Shown piece by piece: positions 33,316-41,684 of a DNA stretch of 64,000 nucleotides. Origin of the DNA: Bacillota bacterium (GTDB lineage Bacteria > Bacillota > Clostridia > Christensenellales > SZUA-584); the NCBI GenBank assembly GCA_023397655.1, contig JAEWTW010000046.1:1-64000 (forward strand), given 5' to 3'. Each line of letters begins with the position of its first letter. Positions within the stretch are counted from its first letter, which is position 1. The position numbers and the translations under genes were made by a program. The notes beneath the pieces were generated by a model, which did no database searches, had not been told where the DNA came from, and was given only the letters and a program-made list of their open reading frames with translations.

Positions 33316-34656
33316 CTAAACGCCAAGCTGTCCGGCTATAGTTTCAACAAACTCCTGAGGTGTGATGTCTCCCAGGTAAAGCAGCTGCAGGTTCTCGAGG
33401 TACACACCGGCATCTTCCGCTTCCATCAGCGTATCAAACCACAGCGTGAACGAGGTGGCATCCTGCACCAGCGCAGCGATTTCCTGTGTCTGCGCTCTTA
33501 CGGTGCTGGCATCATAATCCACCTGCCATGCGGCAATACCGCTGCCGGAAAGGTACGCGTACTTGGAGATGTACTTGGATATCTCGAACATGGCTTCCGC
33601 CGCTTCCTTCGGGTGCTTTGTGGAAGCCGATACCATCAACGAGTCGGACGGGCCGCCCATAAAATCGGTGATCTTCGCGTTGCTGGAGTTCAGCACCGGA
33701 ATCGGCACGCAGCCAAAGGCATCAGCACTCGGTGCTTTGGTATAGAAGTCGCTGACCATCCAGCTGCCTGTGATGTACATGGGCTCCTTGCCGTCGTAGA
33801 AGGTCTGCGTGGCTTCGTCATTGTTCAGCGCGACGGCGTCGTCACTGTATGCACCCATGGCGACCAGCTGCGCGAATTTCGAGGACGCGTCGAGGAAATC
33901 AGCCGAGTTGTAGCTGACGCTGCCTTCTTTGGTCAGGCATTTGTACAGGTTGTCGGGGCCTACGGACTTGAGTGTCAGGGCATCGTGCGTCATCGCCAGG
34001 TTCCAGATATCCTTGGCGCTGATGCCGAACGGAACGATGTCGTTGTCAATGAATTTCTGGCAGACGCTGACGAGCTCGTCAAACGTTGTGGGAGCCTTGA
34101 GGCCGTACTGTTCGAACATGGCTTTGTTGTAGAACAGCATGGATACGTTCATCGTATAAACGGAGCCGTACTTCTTGCCGTCATAGGTCAGGTTGGAGAG
34201 CATAACCTCGGGCAGAGCATCCGAATAGGCCGGATATACGTCGTCTACAGGCAGTATGCGGCCGGCATCCACAAAGGATTGGGAGAATCCGCCGCCCCAT
34301 GTGAAGAAGATATCCGGGAGCTCGTTGGCAGCGACAGCCGATTTCAGCTTGGTCTTGTACGATTCGTTTTCGAAGGTTTCATACTCGATCTTCACGTTCG
34401 GGTGTGCCGCTTCGTAATCCGCGATCGCATCCAGGTAAGGCTTGTAGTAGTTGTCGCTCTCAGTCGCGATACTCCAAAGCGTCAGCGTGATCTGTTCGCC
34501 TTCGGGAGCTTCGGCTGCCGGTGCTTCCTCAACGGGAGCTTCCGGTTCGTTTTCCACCGCCGGAGCATCTGTGCTCGGGGCTTCCTGCGGAGTTCCGCAG
34601 GCGGCCAGCGGAACGATAATAAGCAGTGCCAGCAATAAAGCAATGACCTTTTTCAT
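33316..34656 (-). CDS. Family-1 carbohydrate-binding lipoprotein of an ABC transporter
   Basis: 446 residues. Signal peptide with lipobox PLAAC (Cys20), then a Glu/Ala/Pro-rich spacer and a family-1 solute-binding domain: ITLTLWSIATESDNY, DIFFTWGGGFSQSFVDAG, MFEQYGLKAPTTFDELV, EPMYITGSWMVSDFYTK. First gene of the importer operon with both permeases behind it. The neighbouring GH3 enzyme suggests a beta-linked xylo- or gluco-oligosaccharide as ligand, which is inference from context only. Confidence 0.94.
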   Translation of the reverse strand: MKKVIALLLALLIIVPLAACGTPQEAPSTDAPAVENEPEAPVEEAPAAEAPEGEQITLTLWSIATESDNYYKPYLDAIADYEAAHPNVKIEYETFENESYKTKLKSAVAANELPDIFFTWGGGFSQSFVDAGRILPVDDVYPAYSDALPEVMLSNLTYDGKKYGSVYTMNVSMLFYNKAMFEQYGLKAPTTFDELVSVCQKFIDNDIVPFGISAKDIWNLAMTHDALTLKSVGPDNLYKCLTKEGSVSYNSADFLDASSKFAQLVAMGAYSDDAVALNNDEATQTFYDGKEPMYITGSWMVSDFYTKAPSADAFGCVPIPVLNSSNAKITDFMGGPSDSLMVSASTKHPKEAAEAMFEISKYISKYAYLSGSGIAAWQVDYDASTVRAQTQEIAALVQDATSFTLWFDTLMEAEDAGVYLENLQLLYLGDITPQEFVETIAGQLGV

Positions 34657-34768
34657 GGCTTAACCATCCTCCTTAATTGTAATAGGGATGACAGTATTGT
34701 ATAATTTGAAGTAAATACAGTAAATGTTATATCATTACCACTCAACGTATTATTTTTACCCGTGAGGC

Positions 34769-34782
34769 TGTGCAAAAGCACA
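34769..34782. promoter_or_regulatory. Inverted repeat TGTGCAAAAGCACA upstream of the family-1 transporter
   Basis: A perfect 5-base arm palindrome with AAAA centre, about 115 bases before the binding-protein ATG. A second inverted repeat, TTTTAC (34785-34790) / GTAAAA (34799-34804), follows. On the - strand a TTGACA lies at 34821-34826 but I cannot pair it with a convincing -10. One of these may be a regulator site for the transporter. Confidence 0.4.
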
Positions 34783-34895
34783 TATTTTACTTTTGATGGT
34801 AAAATAAATCCGTATAATATTGTCAACAAGGTGCCCCGGCATACGACGCACCCGTCCGCTCATATGTCCTGTATATTATTGTGACACACTTGGTC

Positions 34896-36986
34896 TCATA
34901 TCACGATATCAGTCTGCGCACATTTCAGACCTGTCAACCTGAAGCTCAAGGGATCGGGCTGGCTGACGCCCGCGTACAGCGTGAAGCTGCGGCTGTCCAC
35001 GAACCGCTTGCCAGTGTCGTCCACCACCTCGAACGCGTCGGCTGCCAGCGGCATGATGACGCTCACAGTTTCGCCTTTCTTCAGGTGTATGCGCTTAAAG
35101 CCGCACAGCTTGTGGTTGGGCACAGCCCATTGTGACCCGTTGTCGCTGATATACAGCTGGAAGACCTCATCCGTATCATAGTCTCCCGCGTTTTCCGCGG
35201 TGAAGCGCGCCGTGCCGTCCGCGACATCGTATTCGAGGTCACGGCAGACCACCTTGGAGTACGTCAGCCCGTAACCAAATGGATAGAGCACGTTGTTCTG
35301 TGCGTAGCGGTAAGTGCGGTTGGTCATTGAGTAGTCGTCAAACGGCGGCAGCAATTCAGCGGACTCGTAGAACGTAACCGGCAGCTTGCCCGACGGAGAC
35401 ACGTCGCCGAACAGTATGTCCGCCAGCGCCCGTCCGCCCAGCTGCCCCGGATACCATGCGTGTATAACAGCACCCGCTTTGTTCGCGTTTATGTTGACCG
35501 CGCTGCCGCAGGCCGCCACAATCACAGTGGGCTTGCCCACAGCCAGCACCTTCTCAATCAGCGCTCGCTGACTGGCTGGCAGCCGCAGGTCCGGTTTGTC
35601 GCCCGAGGCAAACGCGTTGCCCGTATCGCCTTCCTCGCCCTCTATCGTTGCGTCCAGCCCCACGCACAGCACCACCACGTCAGATTGCTCCGCCACCGTC
35701 ACCGCCTCCGCATAGCCGTCTGCCGGCAGCGAAAGCGGCTGAAGCTGCTCCCTGAACAGATGGCAGCCCTCCGAATAGTATACGCGCCCGCCGAACGCCG
35801 CGCGGATGCCGTCCAGAAAAGTGACGTACTCGTCGGCAGTGCCGTAATAGTTGCCCCGGAGGGCATCGATGCTGGCCGCATTGGGGCCGATCACGCCGAT
35901 GGATTTGATGGCCTTTCGGTCCAGCGGCAGCAAGCCGTCGTTCTTCAGCAGCACCATGGATTTGCGCGCGCACTCCAGTGACATCGCCTTATGTTCGGTG
36001 CAGCTCACCACCTCGTAGCCGATATCGTCATATTCGCAAGAATCGTCCAGCATGCCCAGCCGCGCTCTGGTGCGCAGCAGCCGCACGGCGGAACGCGTGA
36101 GGTCATCCTCTGTGATGAGCCCCTCCTTGAGCGCCACCAGCAGATGAAGATATGTGTTGCCGCAGTTGCAGTCGCAGCCCGCCTTCAGCGCCATCGCGGC
36201 GGATTCGGGCGCGGTCGCAGTCACCATATGGTGTGTGTGGAAGTCGCGAACCGCCCAGCAATCGGAAACAAAATAGCCATCGAAACCCCACTCCTTCAGC
36301 TTGCCCATCAGATAGGAGCTGGCGCAGGCAGGCTCTCCGTTCAGCCTGTTGTACGCGCCCATCACGCTCTCCACGCGCGCTTCCTTCACCAGCGCTTCAA
36401 ACGCGGGCAGATACGTCTCGTTCAAATCCTTTTCCGAAATGATTGCGTTGAAGCTGTGTCGTGTCGCCTCCGGACCGCTGTGGCCGGCGTAGTGTTTGGC
36501 GCACGCTGCCGCCGTCAGATATTTTCCGCTGCCCTGCAGCCCTTTGACAAAGGCCACACCGAGCCGCGCCGTGAGGTAAGGGCATTCGCCGTATGTCTCC
36601 TGACCGCGCCCCCAGCGCGGATCGCGGAATATGTTGATGTTGGGCGTCCACATCGTCAGCCCCTTGTAGATGTCCCGGTCGCCATGGCTGCGGCTCACAT
36701 TATACTTCGCGCGCGTTTCCAGTGCGCAAGCCTGCGCCACCTCGAACAGCAAGCCGTCGTCGAACATGGCCGCCAGCCCGATAGCCTGCGGGAACATGGT
36801 GGCCGTGCCGCCCCGTGCGACACCGTGCAGCGTCTCGTTCCACCAGTTGTACGCGGGCAGCCCCAGACGCTCTACGGCGAGGGAATCGTAGCGAAGCTGT
36901 CCTGCCTTCTCCTCCGCCGTCATGAGGGAAACAATGGCCTCCGCCCTCTCCTGAGGGGTCAGTTCCGGATTTTTGTAAGTATCCAT
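34896..36986 (-). CDS. GH3 beta-xylosidase/beta-glucosidase
   Basis: 696 residues, no signal peptide, so intracellular. N-terminal barrel with NIFRDPRWGRGQETYGECPYL (substrate-binding Arg and Glu) and AKHYAGHSG, nucleophile Asp242 in GYFVSDCWAVRDF, then the (alpha/beta)6 sandwich (SIGVIGPNA, VVLCVGLDATIEGEEGDT) and a C-terminal fibronectin-III-like domain. The GQETYGECPYL form is the one common in GH3 beta-xylosidases. It would hydrolyse oligosaccharides brought in by the transporter downstream. Its ATG overlaps the LacI stop codon as TAATG, showing coupled translation. Confidence 0.93.
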   Translation of the reverse strand: MDTYKNPELTPQERAEAIVSLMTAEEKAGQLRYDSLAVERLGLPAYNWWNETLHGVARGGTATMFPQAIGLAAMFDDGLLFEVAQACALETRAKYNVSRSHGDRDIYKGLTMWTPNINIFRDPRWGRGQETYGECPYLTARLGVAFVKGLQGSGKYLTAAACAKHYAGHSGPEATRHSFNAIISEKDLNETYLPAFEALVKEARVESVMGAYNRLNGEPACASSYLMGKLKEWGFDGYFVSDCWAVRDFHTHHMVTATAPESAAMALKAGCDCNCGNTYLHLLVALKEGLITEDDLTRSAVRLLRTRARLGMLDDSCEYDDIGYEVVSCTEHKAMSLECARKSMVLLKNDGLLPLDRKAIKSIGVIGPNAASIDALRGNYYGTADEYVTFLDGIRAAFGGRVYYSEGCHLFREQLQPLSLPADGYAEAVTVAEQSDVVVLCVGLDATIEGEEGDTGNAFASGDKPDLRLPASQRALIEKVLAVGKPTVIVAACGSAVNINANKAGAVIHAWYPGQLGGRALADILFGDVSPSGKLPVTFYESAELLPPFDDYSMTNRTYRYAQNNVLYPFGYGLTYSKVVCRDLEYDVADGTARFTAENAGDYDTDEVFQLYISDNGSQWAVPNHKLCGFKRIHLKKGETVSVIMPLAADAFEVVDDTGKRFVDSRSFTLYAGVSQPDPLSFRLTGLKCAQTDIVI

Positions 36987-38011
36987 TACGCACGCTCCTG
37001 ATCGATATGCCTGCAGCTGCTGCCGACCAGCAGCTGTGGTTCCAGTATGATATTTTCCGGCTCATGGCTGCTGTCCAGACCGAGTATCTGCTTGATCAGA
37101 CTCTCAGCGGCTTTCGCGCCCATGCCGGTGGTGTCCTGACGGATCGTGGTCAGCTGCGGGGTAAACAGCTGGGTGATCTCAATGCCGTCAAACCCCACCA
37201 GTGAGATATCTCCGGGCACCGAAAGCCCCGCCTCCTGCACCGCCTTAATGGCTCCTATCGCGCTGTAGTCGTCGCTCGCGATCACGGCGGTGGGCCGTTC
37301 ACTGCGCGCCAGCACCTCCCGCATCGATTGATATCCCCCCTGCAGCGAATAATACTTGGATGGGACCAGATCCTCCGGCCGCAAAGCCTGCCCTTTGAGC
37401 GCCATCGCCTTGCGAAGGCTTTGAATGCGCGCATCGGTGATGTATTTGTCTTCACCGTGCATGTAAACGATGCGGCGATGCCCCATATCATAGAGGTGGT
37501 TATACAGCAGCGCCATGCTTTTATCGCTGTCCGTCATCACACAGCCGATAGAGCTATCCGAATAGTCGATGGCGATTTTGGGCAAGTCGCTTTCCAGCAA
37601 CTCCGCCACCTCCTGAGACGCATAATTGGTGTTGACGATAAACACGCCATCCGCCTTGCGGTAGCGGCAGTGACCGTAATAGGTGAGCCCCATCTTGCCC
37701 ACCTGATTGGATATGAACACGATGTCGTAGCCATGTCGCTCCACCACGCTTTTAAAGCTCTCAATGATGCCCGCGAAAAGATAATGGCGTAGGCCCATCT
37801 CGGACCCGTCCTGACACAGTACGCTGATTGTCCACGTGCGGTTCTGGCTGAGCCCTTTGGCGCGGCCGTCGGGTATATAGTCCAGACTGCTCGCTGCTTG
37901 CCGGACCTTGTTTCTTGTGCTCACGCTGACATCGGGAGCCCCGCTTAACGCTTTGGATACCGTCGCGGGAGATAACCCGCAGGATTTTGCAATATCGTAT
38001 ATCGTTGACAT
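36986..38011 (-). CDS. LacI-family regulator of the GH3 gene
   Basis: 341 residues. Helix-turn-helix STIYDIAKSCGLSPATVSKALSGAPDVS at the N-terminus, hinge DYIPDGRAKGLSQNRTWTISVLC, and a binding core with VIASDDYSAIGAIKAVQE and LVGFDGIEI. Stop and the GH3 start share one base. A perfect 16-base palindrome 11 bases before its ATG is the expected autoregulatory operator, so regulator and glycosidase are probably induced together. Confidence 0.93.
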   Translation of the reverse strand: MSTIYDIAKSCGLSPATVSKALSGAPDVSVSTRNKVRQAASSLDYIPDGRAKGLSQNRTWTISVLCQDGSEMGLRHYLFAGIIESFKSVVERHGYDIVFISNQVGKMGLTYYGHCRYRKADGVFIVNTNYASQEVAELLESDLPKIAIDYSDSSIGCVMTDSDKSMALLYNHLYDMGHRRIVYMHGEDKYITDARIQSLRKAMALKGQALRPEDLVPSKYYSLQGGYQSMREVLARSERPTAVIASDDYSAIGAIKAVQEAGLSVPGDISLVGFDGIEITQLFTPQLTTIRQDTTGMGAKAAESLIKQILGLDSSHEPENIILEPQLLVGSSCRHIDQERA

Positions 38012-38021
38012 GATTTCACCT

Positions 38022-38037
38022 TCGAAACCGGTTTCGA
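38022..38037. promoter_or_regulatory. Perfect 16-bp palindrome TCGAAACCGGTTTCGA, LacI-type operator
   Basis: Lies 11 bases upstream of the LacI gene at 36986-38011. The central CG-containing shape is usual for LacI-family operators. Its flanks differ from the two other LacI operator types of this window, fitting three separate regulators. Confidence 0.75.
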
Positions 38038-38103
38038 TAAATTTAAATAGATAGTATCACAAAAGAACGCCCATGTCCAGTATCATGAGTCATTATCTAG
38101 CAA

Positions 38104-38523
38104 TCACATGTTCCGGCAGATAAAGCTATATGCAAATAAGATCGCATTGATTGTCAGCTCAAGGCAAAGATGCGGCGGATTTTGAGGATCAAACCCCTGA
38201 GGGCGCAGCACCCGGCAAACAAGGCTCCCGAATTCGGCCTCAAAACCCTGTGCGTATTGATAGCAAAGCTCCACGGTTTTTTCTTTATCCAACCCCTTCG
38301 CTTTCCCCAGTATGCCGATGAACATCAGCGGGCCTTCCACCAAGCCGCACTGGGCACCGTATTTGCCTCCTCCGTGCAGCCCCACGGCAGCATCAACCAG
38401 CTGTTCTTCAATCTGCACGCCAAATATTTCTGCCAGCACCAGCAGCGATGTGGTGGCGCAGTTGATATCTTCGTTGAAGTAGTAATGCCTGACCCTTTCA
38501 GTGATGAGGCTCGTCTTGTCCAT
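38104..38523 (-). CDS. C_GCAxxG_C_C family protein
   Basis: 139 residues from ATG 38523 (GGAGG 5 bases upstream). The family's spaced cysteines are present: Cys22 (INCATTSLL), Cys59 (GGGKYGAQCGLVEG), Cys103 (FGSLVCRVLRP) and Cys120 (HLCLEL). Members are small helical proteins thought to bind a metal or redox centre; their function is not known. It lies 45 bases downstream of the ADP-ribosylglycohydrolase gene on the same strand and may be co-transcribed. Confidence 0.85.
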   Translation of the reverse strand: MDKTSLITERVRHYYFNEDINCATTSLLVLAEIFGVQIEEQLVDAAVGLHGGGKYGAQCGLVEGPLMFIGILGKAKGLDKEKTVELCYQYAQGFEAEFGSLVCRVLRPQGFDPQNPPHLCLELTINAILFAYSFICRNM

Positions 38524-38568
38524 AAAAACCTCCACAAAATCATTTTTCCGGTAAACGTCTGCCCAAGC

Positions 38569-39540
38569 TCAGTCCATGTTCTCTTGCATGTGTTTCAGAC
38601 CATCCCGCAGCCGCTCACAGACTACGCCGACCAGTTCCCTGTTCTGCAGCGCAGCCAGCCACTCCTGCGGTATGCCACTCACCCCGTAAACCAGCCCCGC
38701 CAGTCCGCCCGCCACCGCCGCAACGGTGTCCGTGTCCTCTCCGAGGTTGACCGCTTCCAACACGCATTCACTATAAGACGCTGTGGTGAGCAGGCACCAG
38801 AATGCCGCCTCCAGCGTATCCACAACGTAGCCGCTGCTTCGGATATCGTCCTCCGCCAGCGTCGCCAGAGTACCGTCCGTCAATCGGGCAAAGCAGCCCA
38901 ACTCCTCCTTATAGGCTGCGGTGTTCGCATAATACGCTGCGGCCTGCGCCGTTCCCTGCCCGACCGCCTCGCATAAGCTGTCGCCCGCCAGCAGCCGCAC
39001 CGCCGCGAGCGTGTATATACCGCACGCGATATGGCACCGGGCGTGGTTATGCGTCAGCGACGAGGTCTGGTGCACGACCTCCATGCACACATCCGAGGAT
39101 ATGTCCGCGCCGTATTTGGCATACAGGCAAAACGCGACGGGCAGCGCCCGCATCAGCGAGCCGTTGCCGCAGTCGCGCTCCCCGCACCCGCCGCAGCACA
39201 GCGGTTCCGCACCTCCGCAGTAGCGCCCGACCGCCCGCGACGTCGCGCCCCCGATGTCGAACGCCTTCCCGAACGGCGTGTATTCCCCTCCATTGGCCCA
39301 GCGGCGGAACCGTTCCATCATATCGGTATAGTCAAGGCCGCCCGCCAAACTGTCCGCAACGCACAGCGTCATGCTGGTGTCGTCCGACCACGTACCTGCG
39401 GGCTGGTTGTACGTGCCGTAGCCGCGCATGCCCGTCACCGGATCGTCCTTTAGCTCCCGCCGGCTTCGGAATTCCACCGGCACGCCCAGCGCGTCCGCAA
39501 CGGCCAGCCCCAGTATGCCGCTTCTGATGCTGTCCCTCAT
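38569..39540 (-). CDS. ADP-ribosylglycohydrolase family protein (DraG/ARH type)
   Basis: 323 residues. The two metal-binding motifs of the family are intact: GTWSDDTSMTL near residue 50 and GEDTDTVAAVAGGLAGLVYG near residue 280; an N-terminal GILGLAVADALGVPVEF is also typical. Such enzymes remove ADP-ribose from proteins or hydrolyse related nucleosides and sugar derivatives. A Cys-rich insert (CCGGCGERDCGNGS) near residue 115 is rather common in clostridial members. Nothing in the flanks identifies the substrate. Confidence 0.9.
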   Translation of the reverse strand: MRDSIRSGILGLAVADALGVPVEFRSRRELKDDPVTGMRGYGTYNQPAGTWSDDTSMTLCVADSLAGGLDYTDMMERFRRWANGGEYTPFGKAFDIGGATSRAVGRYCGGAEPLCCGGCGERDCGNGSLMRALPVAFCLYAKYGADISSDVCMEVVHQTSSLTHNHARCHIACGIYTLAAVRLLAGDSLCEAVGQGTAQAAAYYANTAAYKEELGCFARLTDGTLATLAEDDIRSSGYVVDTLEAAFWCLLTTASYSECVLEAVNLGEDTDTVAAVAGGLAGLVYGVSGIPQEWLAALQNRELVGVVCERLRDGLKHMQENMD

Positions 39541-39605
39541 ATCATCACCTCACCGCCATTATATAACATCGCCGCCCCTTTTTCCGCACCGCGTTGTCTG
39601 ACAAC

Positions 39606-39717
39606 GCAAAAAAAGCGCCTGCTGGCGCTCAAAATCCAAGACCATGGAGGCTCTGCCTCCATACCACCGCTCAAGGGACTTGTCCCTTGAGAATCCCGTC
39701 AGGGAAATACCTGACGG
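39606..39717 (-). repeat. Array of four consecutive hairpins, ending in an intrinsic terminator, after the aldo/keto reductase gene
   Basis: Four perfect inverted repeats in 112 bases: 39696-39717 (CCGTCAGG/CCTGACGG), 39670-39691 (CTCAAGGGAC/GTCCCTTGAG), 39645-39661 (TGGAGGC/GCCTCCA) and 39614-39629 (AGCGCC/GGCGCT). Reading on the - strand the last one is followed by seven U, so it terminates the reductase transcript. The other three are not needed for termination and resemble a palindromic repeat element. Confidence 0.8.
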
Positions 39718-39734
39718 CATTTCCCGTACTTTTC

Positions 39735-40691
39735 TTATTTCTTCGGTGCGCCGCCGAATATATCGTTCCATGCCGCGCCGATTTGCGCAAGGTCGGCTTC
39801 GTCCAGCGCCCAGTGGCCCGCCAGTGCGTTCTCCCGCGCCTGCGCTGCGTTCTTCGCGCCCACCAGCGCGCACGTAACGCCTTCCTGCGCCCATACCCAG
39901 TTGACAGCCACCTGCGACACGGGCTTCTCATGCCGCGCCGCCACCTCTTTCAGGGTGTCCAGCAGCATCATCGTCTTTTCCAGCATCTCTCCCTTGAAGT
40001 AGGGGTAGAAGCCCACACGCCGGTCGGTCAGCGCCTGCGCGGAAGTCCTGTCGTATTTGCCGCTCAATATGCCCGCGCCCAGAGAGCCATAGCTGAGCAC
40101 GCCTATCCCCTTGTCGATGCAGTAGGGCAGCAGTTCCTGCTCGATGCCCCTGTCCAGCAGCGAATAGCGCGGCTGCAGGCTGACGATGTCCATGTACGCC
40201 GACGCCTCATCGATCTGCGCCGCCAAGAAGTTGGACACTCCCAGATACCGGAACTTGCCTTGCCGGTGCAGCTTCTCCAGCGCCTCCATCGATTCTCCGA
40301 TCGGCGTGTTCACGTCCGGCCAGTGTATCTGGTACAGGTCGATGCAGTCGATGTCAAGCAGGCGCAGGCTGTCCTCCACGCTGCGCATGATCCGTTCCGG
40401 TTTGAGATCCCGCACGTAGCTCTCGCCGACGCGGTAACTGCCCACCTTGGTGGCGACGATCACGCTGTCCCGCCGTCCCTTTATCGCCTTGCCTACCAGC
40501 ATTTCCGAGTGGCCGGAGCCATAGGCCGGTGCCGTGTCGATCAGATTGATGCCGTTGTCGATGCCCGCCTGTATCGCCGATATGGAATCGTCGTCGTCGC
40601 ACTGACCCCAGTAGTCGTTGCCCATCGCCCAGGTGCCAAGGCCGATGACGGAGAGTTCCAGATCGCTCTTGCCCAGTTTCTTATAATGCAT
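39735..40691 (-). CDS. Aldo/keto reductase
   Basis: 318 residues from ATG 40691 (GGAG 6 bases upstream; the frame's longer start overlaps the activase gene). The catalytic tetrad is visible: Asp and Tyr in NLIDTAPAYGSGHSE, Lys in IVATKVGSY, His in DLYQIHWPD; the NADP-binding C-terminal part includes VGAKNAAQARENA. It is the third gene of a glycyl radical enzyme - activase - reductase set and could reduce the aldehyde or ketone that a glycyl radical dehydratase or lyase releases. Confidence 0.9.
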   Translation of the reverse strand: MHYKKLGKSDLELSVIGLGTWAMGNDYWGQCDDDDSISAIQAGIDNGINLIDTAPAYGSGHSEMLVGKAIKGRRDSVIVATKVGSYRVGESYVRDLKPERIMRSVEDSLRLLDIDCIDLYQIHWPDVNTPIGESMEALEKLHRQGKFRYLGVSNFLAAQIDEASAYMDIVSLQPRYSLLDRGIEQELLPYCIDKGIGVLSYGSLGAGILSGKYDRTSAQALTDRRVGFYPYFKGEMLEKTMMLLDTLKEVAARHEKPVSQVAVNWVWAQEGVTCALVGAKNAAQARENALAGHWALDEADLAQIGAAWNDIFGGAPKK

Positions 40692-40731
40692 GCATTCTCC
40701 TATTGTTATCCGTTTTTGTGCGGCCTGCCGC

Positions 40732-41682
40732 TCAGCGCTCAGCAGCGGTACTGGTCTGCGCAAAGCCGGTCCCCCCCAGGCTGACTTTGAAACCCGCCCG
40801 CTCAGCCAGCTGTTTGCAGCGCTGTGCAGTGTCCGCGCTTTCTTCTGCCCAGTTCGCCAGCTCGTAGTCCGCAGACAGCATGTCGTATTTGGACGCGCCC
40901 ACCTGATGGAAGGGCAGTATATGCATCTCATTGACGCCGGGCAACTGCCTGCAGAATGCCACAATGTCACCGAACGCTGCGTCGGAGTCGTTCACGCCGG
41001 GTATCAGCGGCACGCGTATCACCATATTCGCGCCTGCAGCAGCTAATTTCTGCGCGTTACTCAATATCAGCGCGTTGTCCACACCGGTCCACTGCTTGCT
41101 GGCCGCCGCGTCCGCCATCTTAATGTCGTACAGAAACAGGTCCACCTTGCCCAGCAGCGTCTGAAGCTTCTCCCATGGCACGAAGCCGCAGGTCTCCATC
41201 GCGGTGTGTATGCCGGCATTCTTCAGCAGCGTCAGCAGCGCGCCGCAGAACTCGATGTGCTGCGTGGGCTCACCGCCGCTCAGCGTCACGCCGCCGCCCG
41301 AGGTTTTGAACACCACCTCGTCCTTGAGCAGCTCCTTATACAGGGCTGTGACGGTGTATGGCTTTCCGGAGGGCTTGCGCGCGTCAAAGAAGCACTCGTC
41401 CACGCAGGCGAAGCAGTGGCGGCATTGGCCCATGTCCGTCACGATGTCGCCGCTTTCGTCCAGCAAAATGGCATGCTCCGGGCAAACCGGTATGCATGCG
41501 CCGCAGGCCACGCAGTTCTGGCGTGCGAACATCAGCTTGGGCACGCCGGAAATCGTTTCGGGGTTCTGGCACCACTTGCACCGCAGCGGGCATTTGAGAA
41601 AGAACACAACCGTCCTCAGGCCCGGCCCGTCGTGTACGGAGCTTCTCTGTATGTTGGATACGTAAGCCTTCAGTTCCTCCAT
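40732..41682 (-). CDS. Glycyl radical enzyme activating protein (radical SAM)
   Basis: 316 residues. Radical SAM cluster motif CPLRCKWC (CxxxCxxC) near residue 32, a ferredoxin-like insert with two further 4Fe-4S sites (CVACGACIPVCP and CRHCFACVDEC), then TLSGGEPTQH for SAM binding. The two extra clusters are typical of activases of the dehydratase/decarboxylase class rather than of PflA. It starts 2 bases after the stop of the glycyl radical enzyme gene and must install the glycyl radical in that protein. Confidence 0.95.
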   Translation of the reverse strand: MEELKAYVSNIQRSSVHDGPGLRTVVFFLKCPLRCKWCQNPETISGVPKLMFARQNCVACGACIPVCPEHAILLDESGDIVTDMGQCRHCFACVDECFFDARKPSGKPYTVTALYKELLKDEVVFKTSGGGVTLSGGEPTQHIEFCGALLTLLKNAGIHTAMETCGFVPWEKLQTLLGKVDLFLYDIKMADAAASKQWTGVDNALILSNAQKLAAAGANMVIRVPLIPGVNDSDAAFGDIVAFCRQLPGVNEMHILPFHQVGASKYDMLSADYELANWAEESADTAQRCKQLAERAGFKVSLGGTGFAQTSTAAER

Positions 41683-41684
41683 GC

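Noticed and set aside
36700..37065. Alternative frames across the LacI/GH3 junction
   Set aside because: They lack start signals and motifs; the TAATG junction with two family-typical proteins explains the sequence fully.
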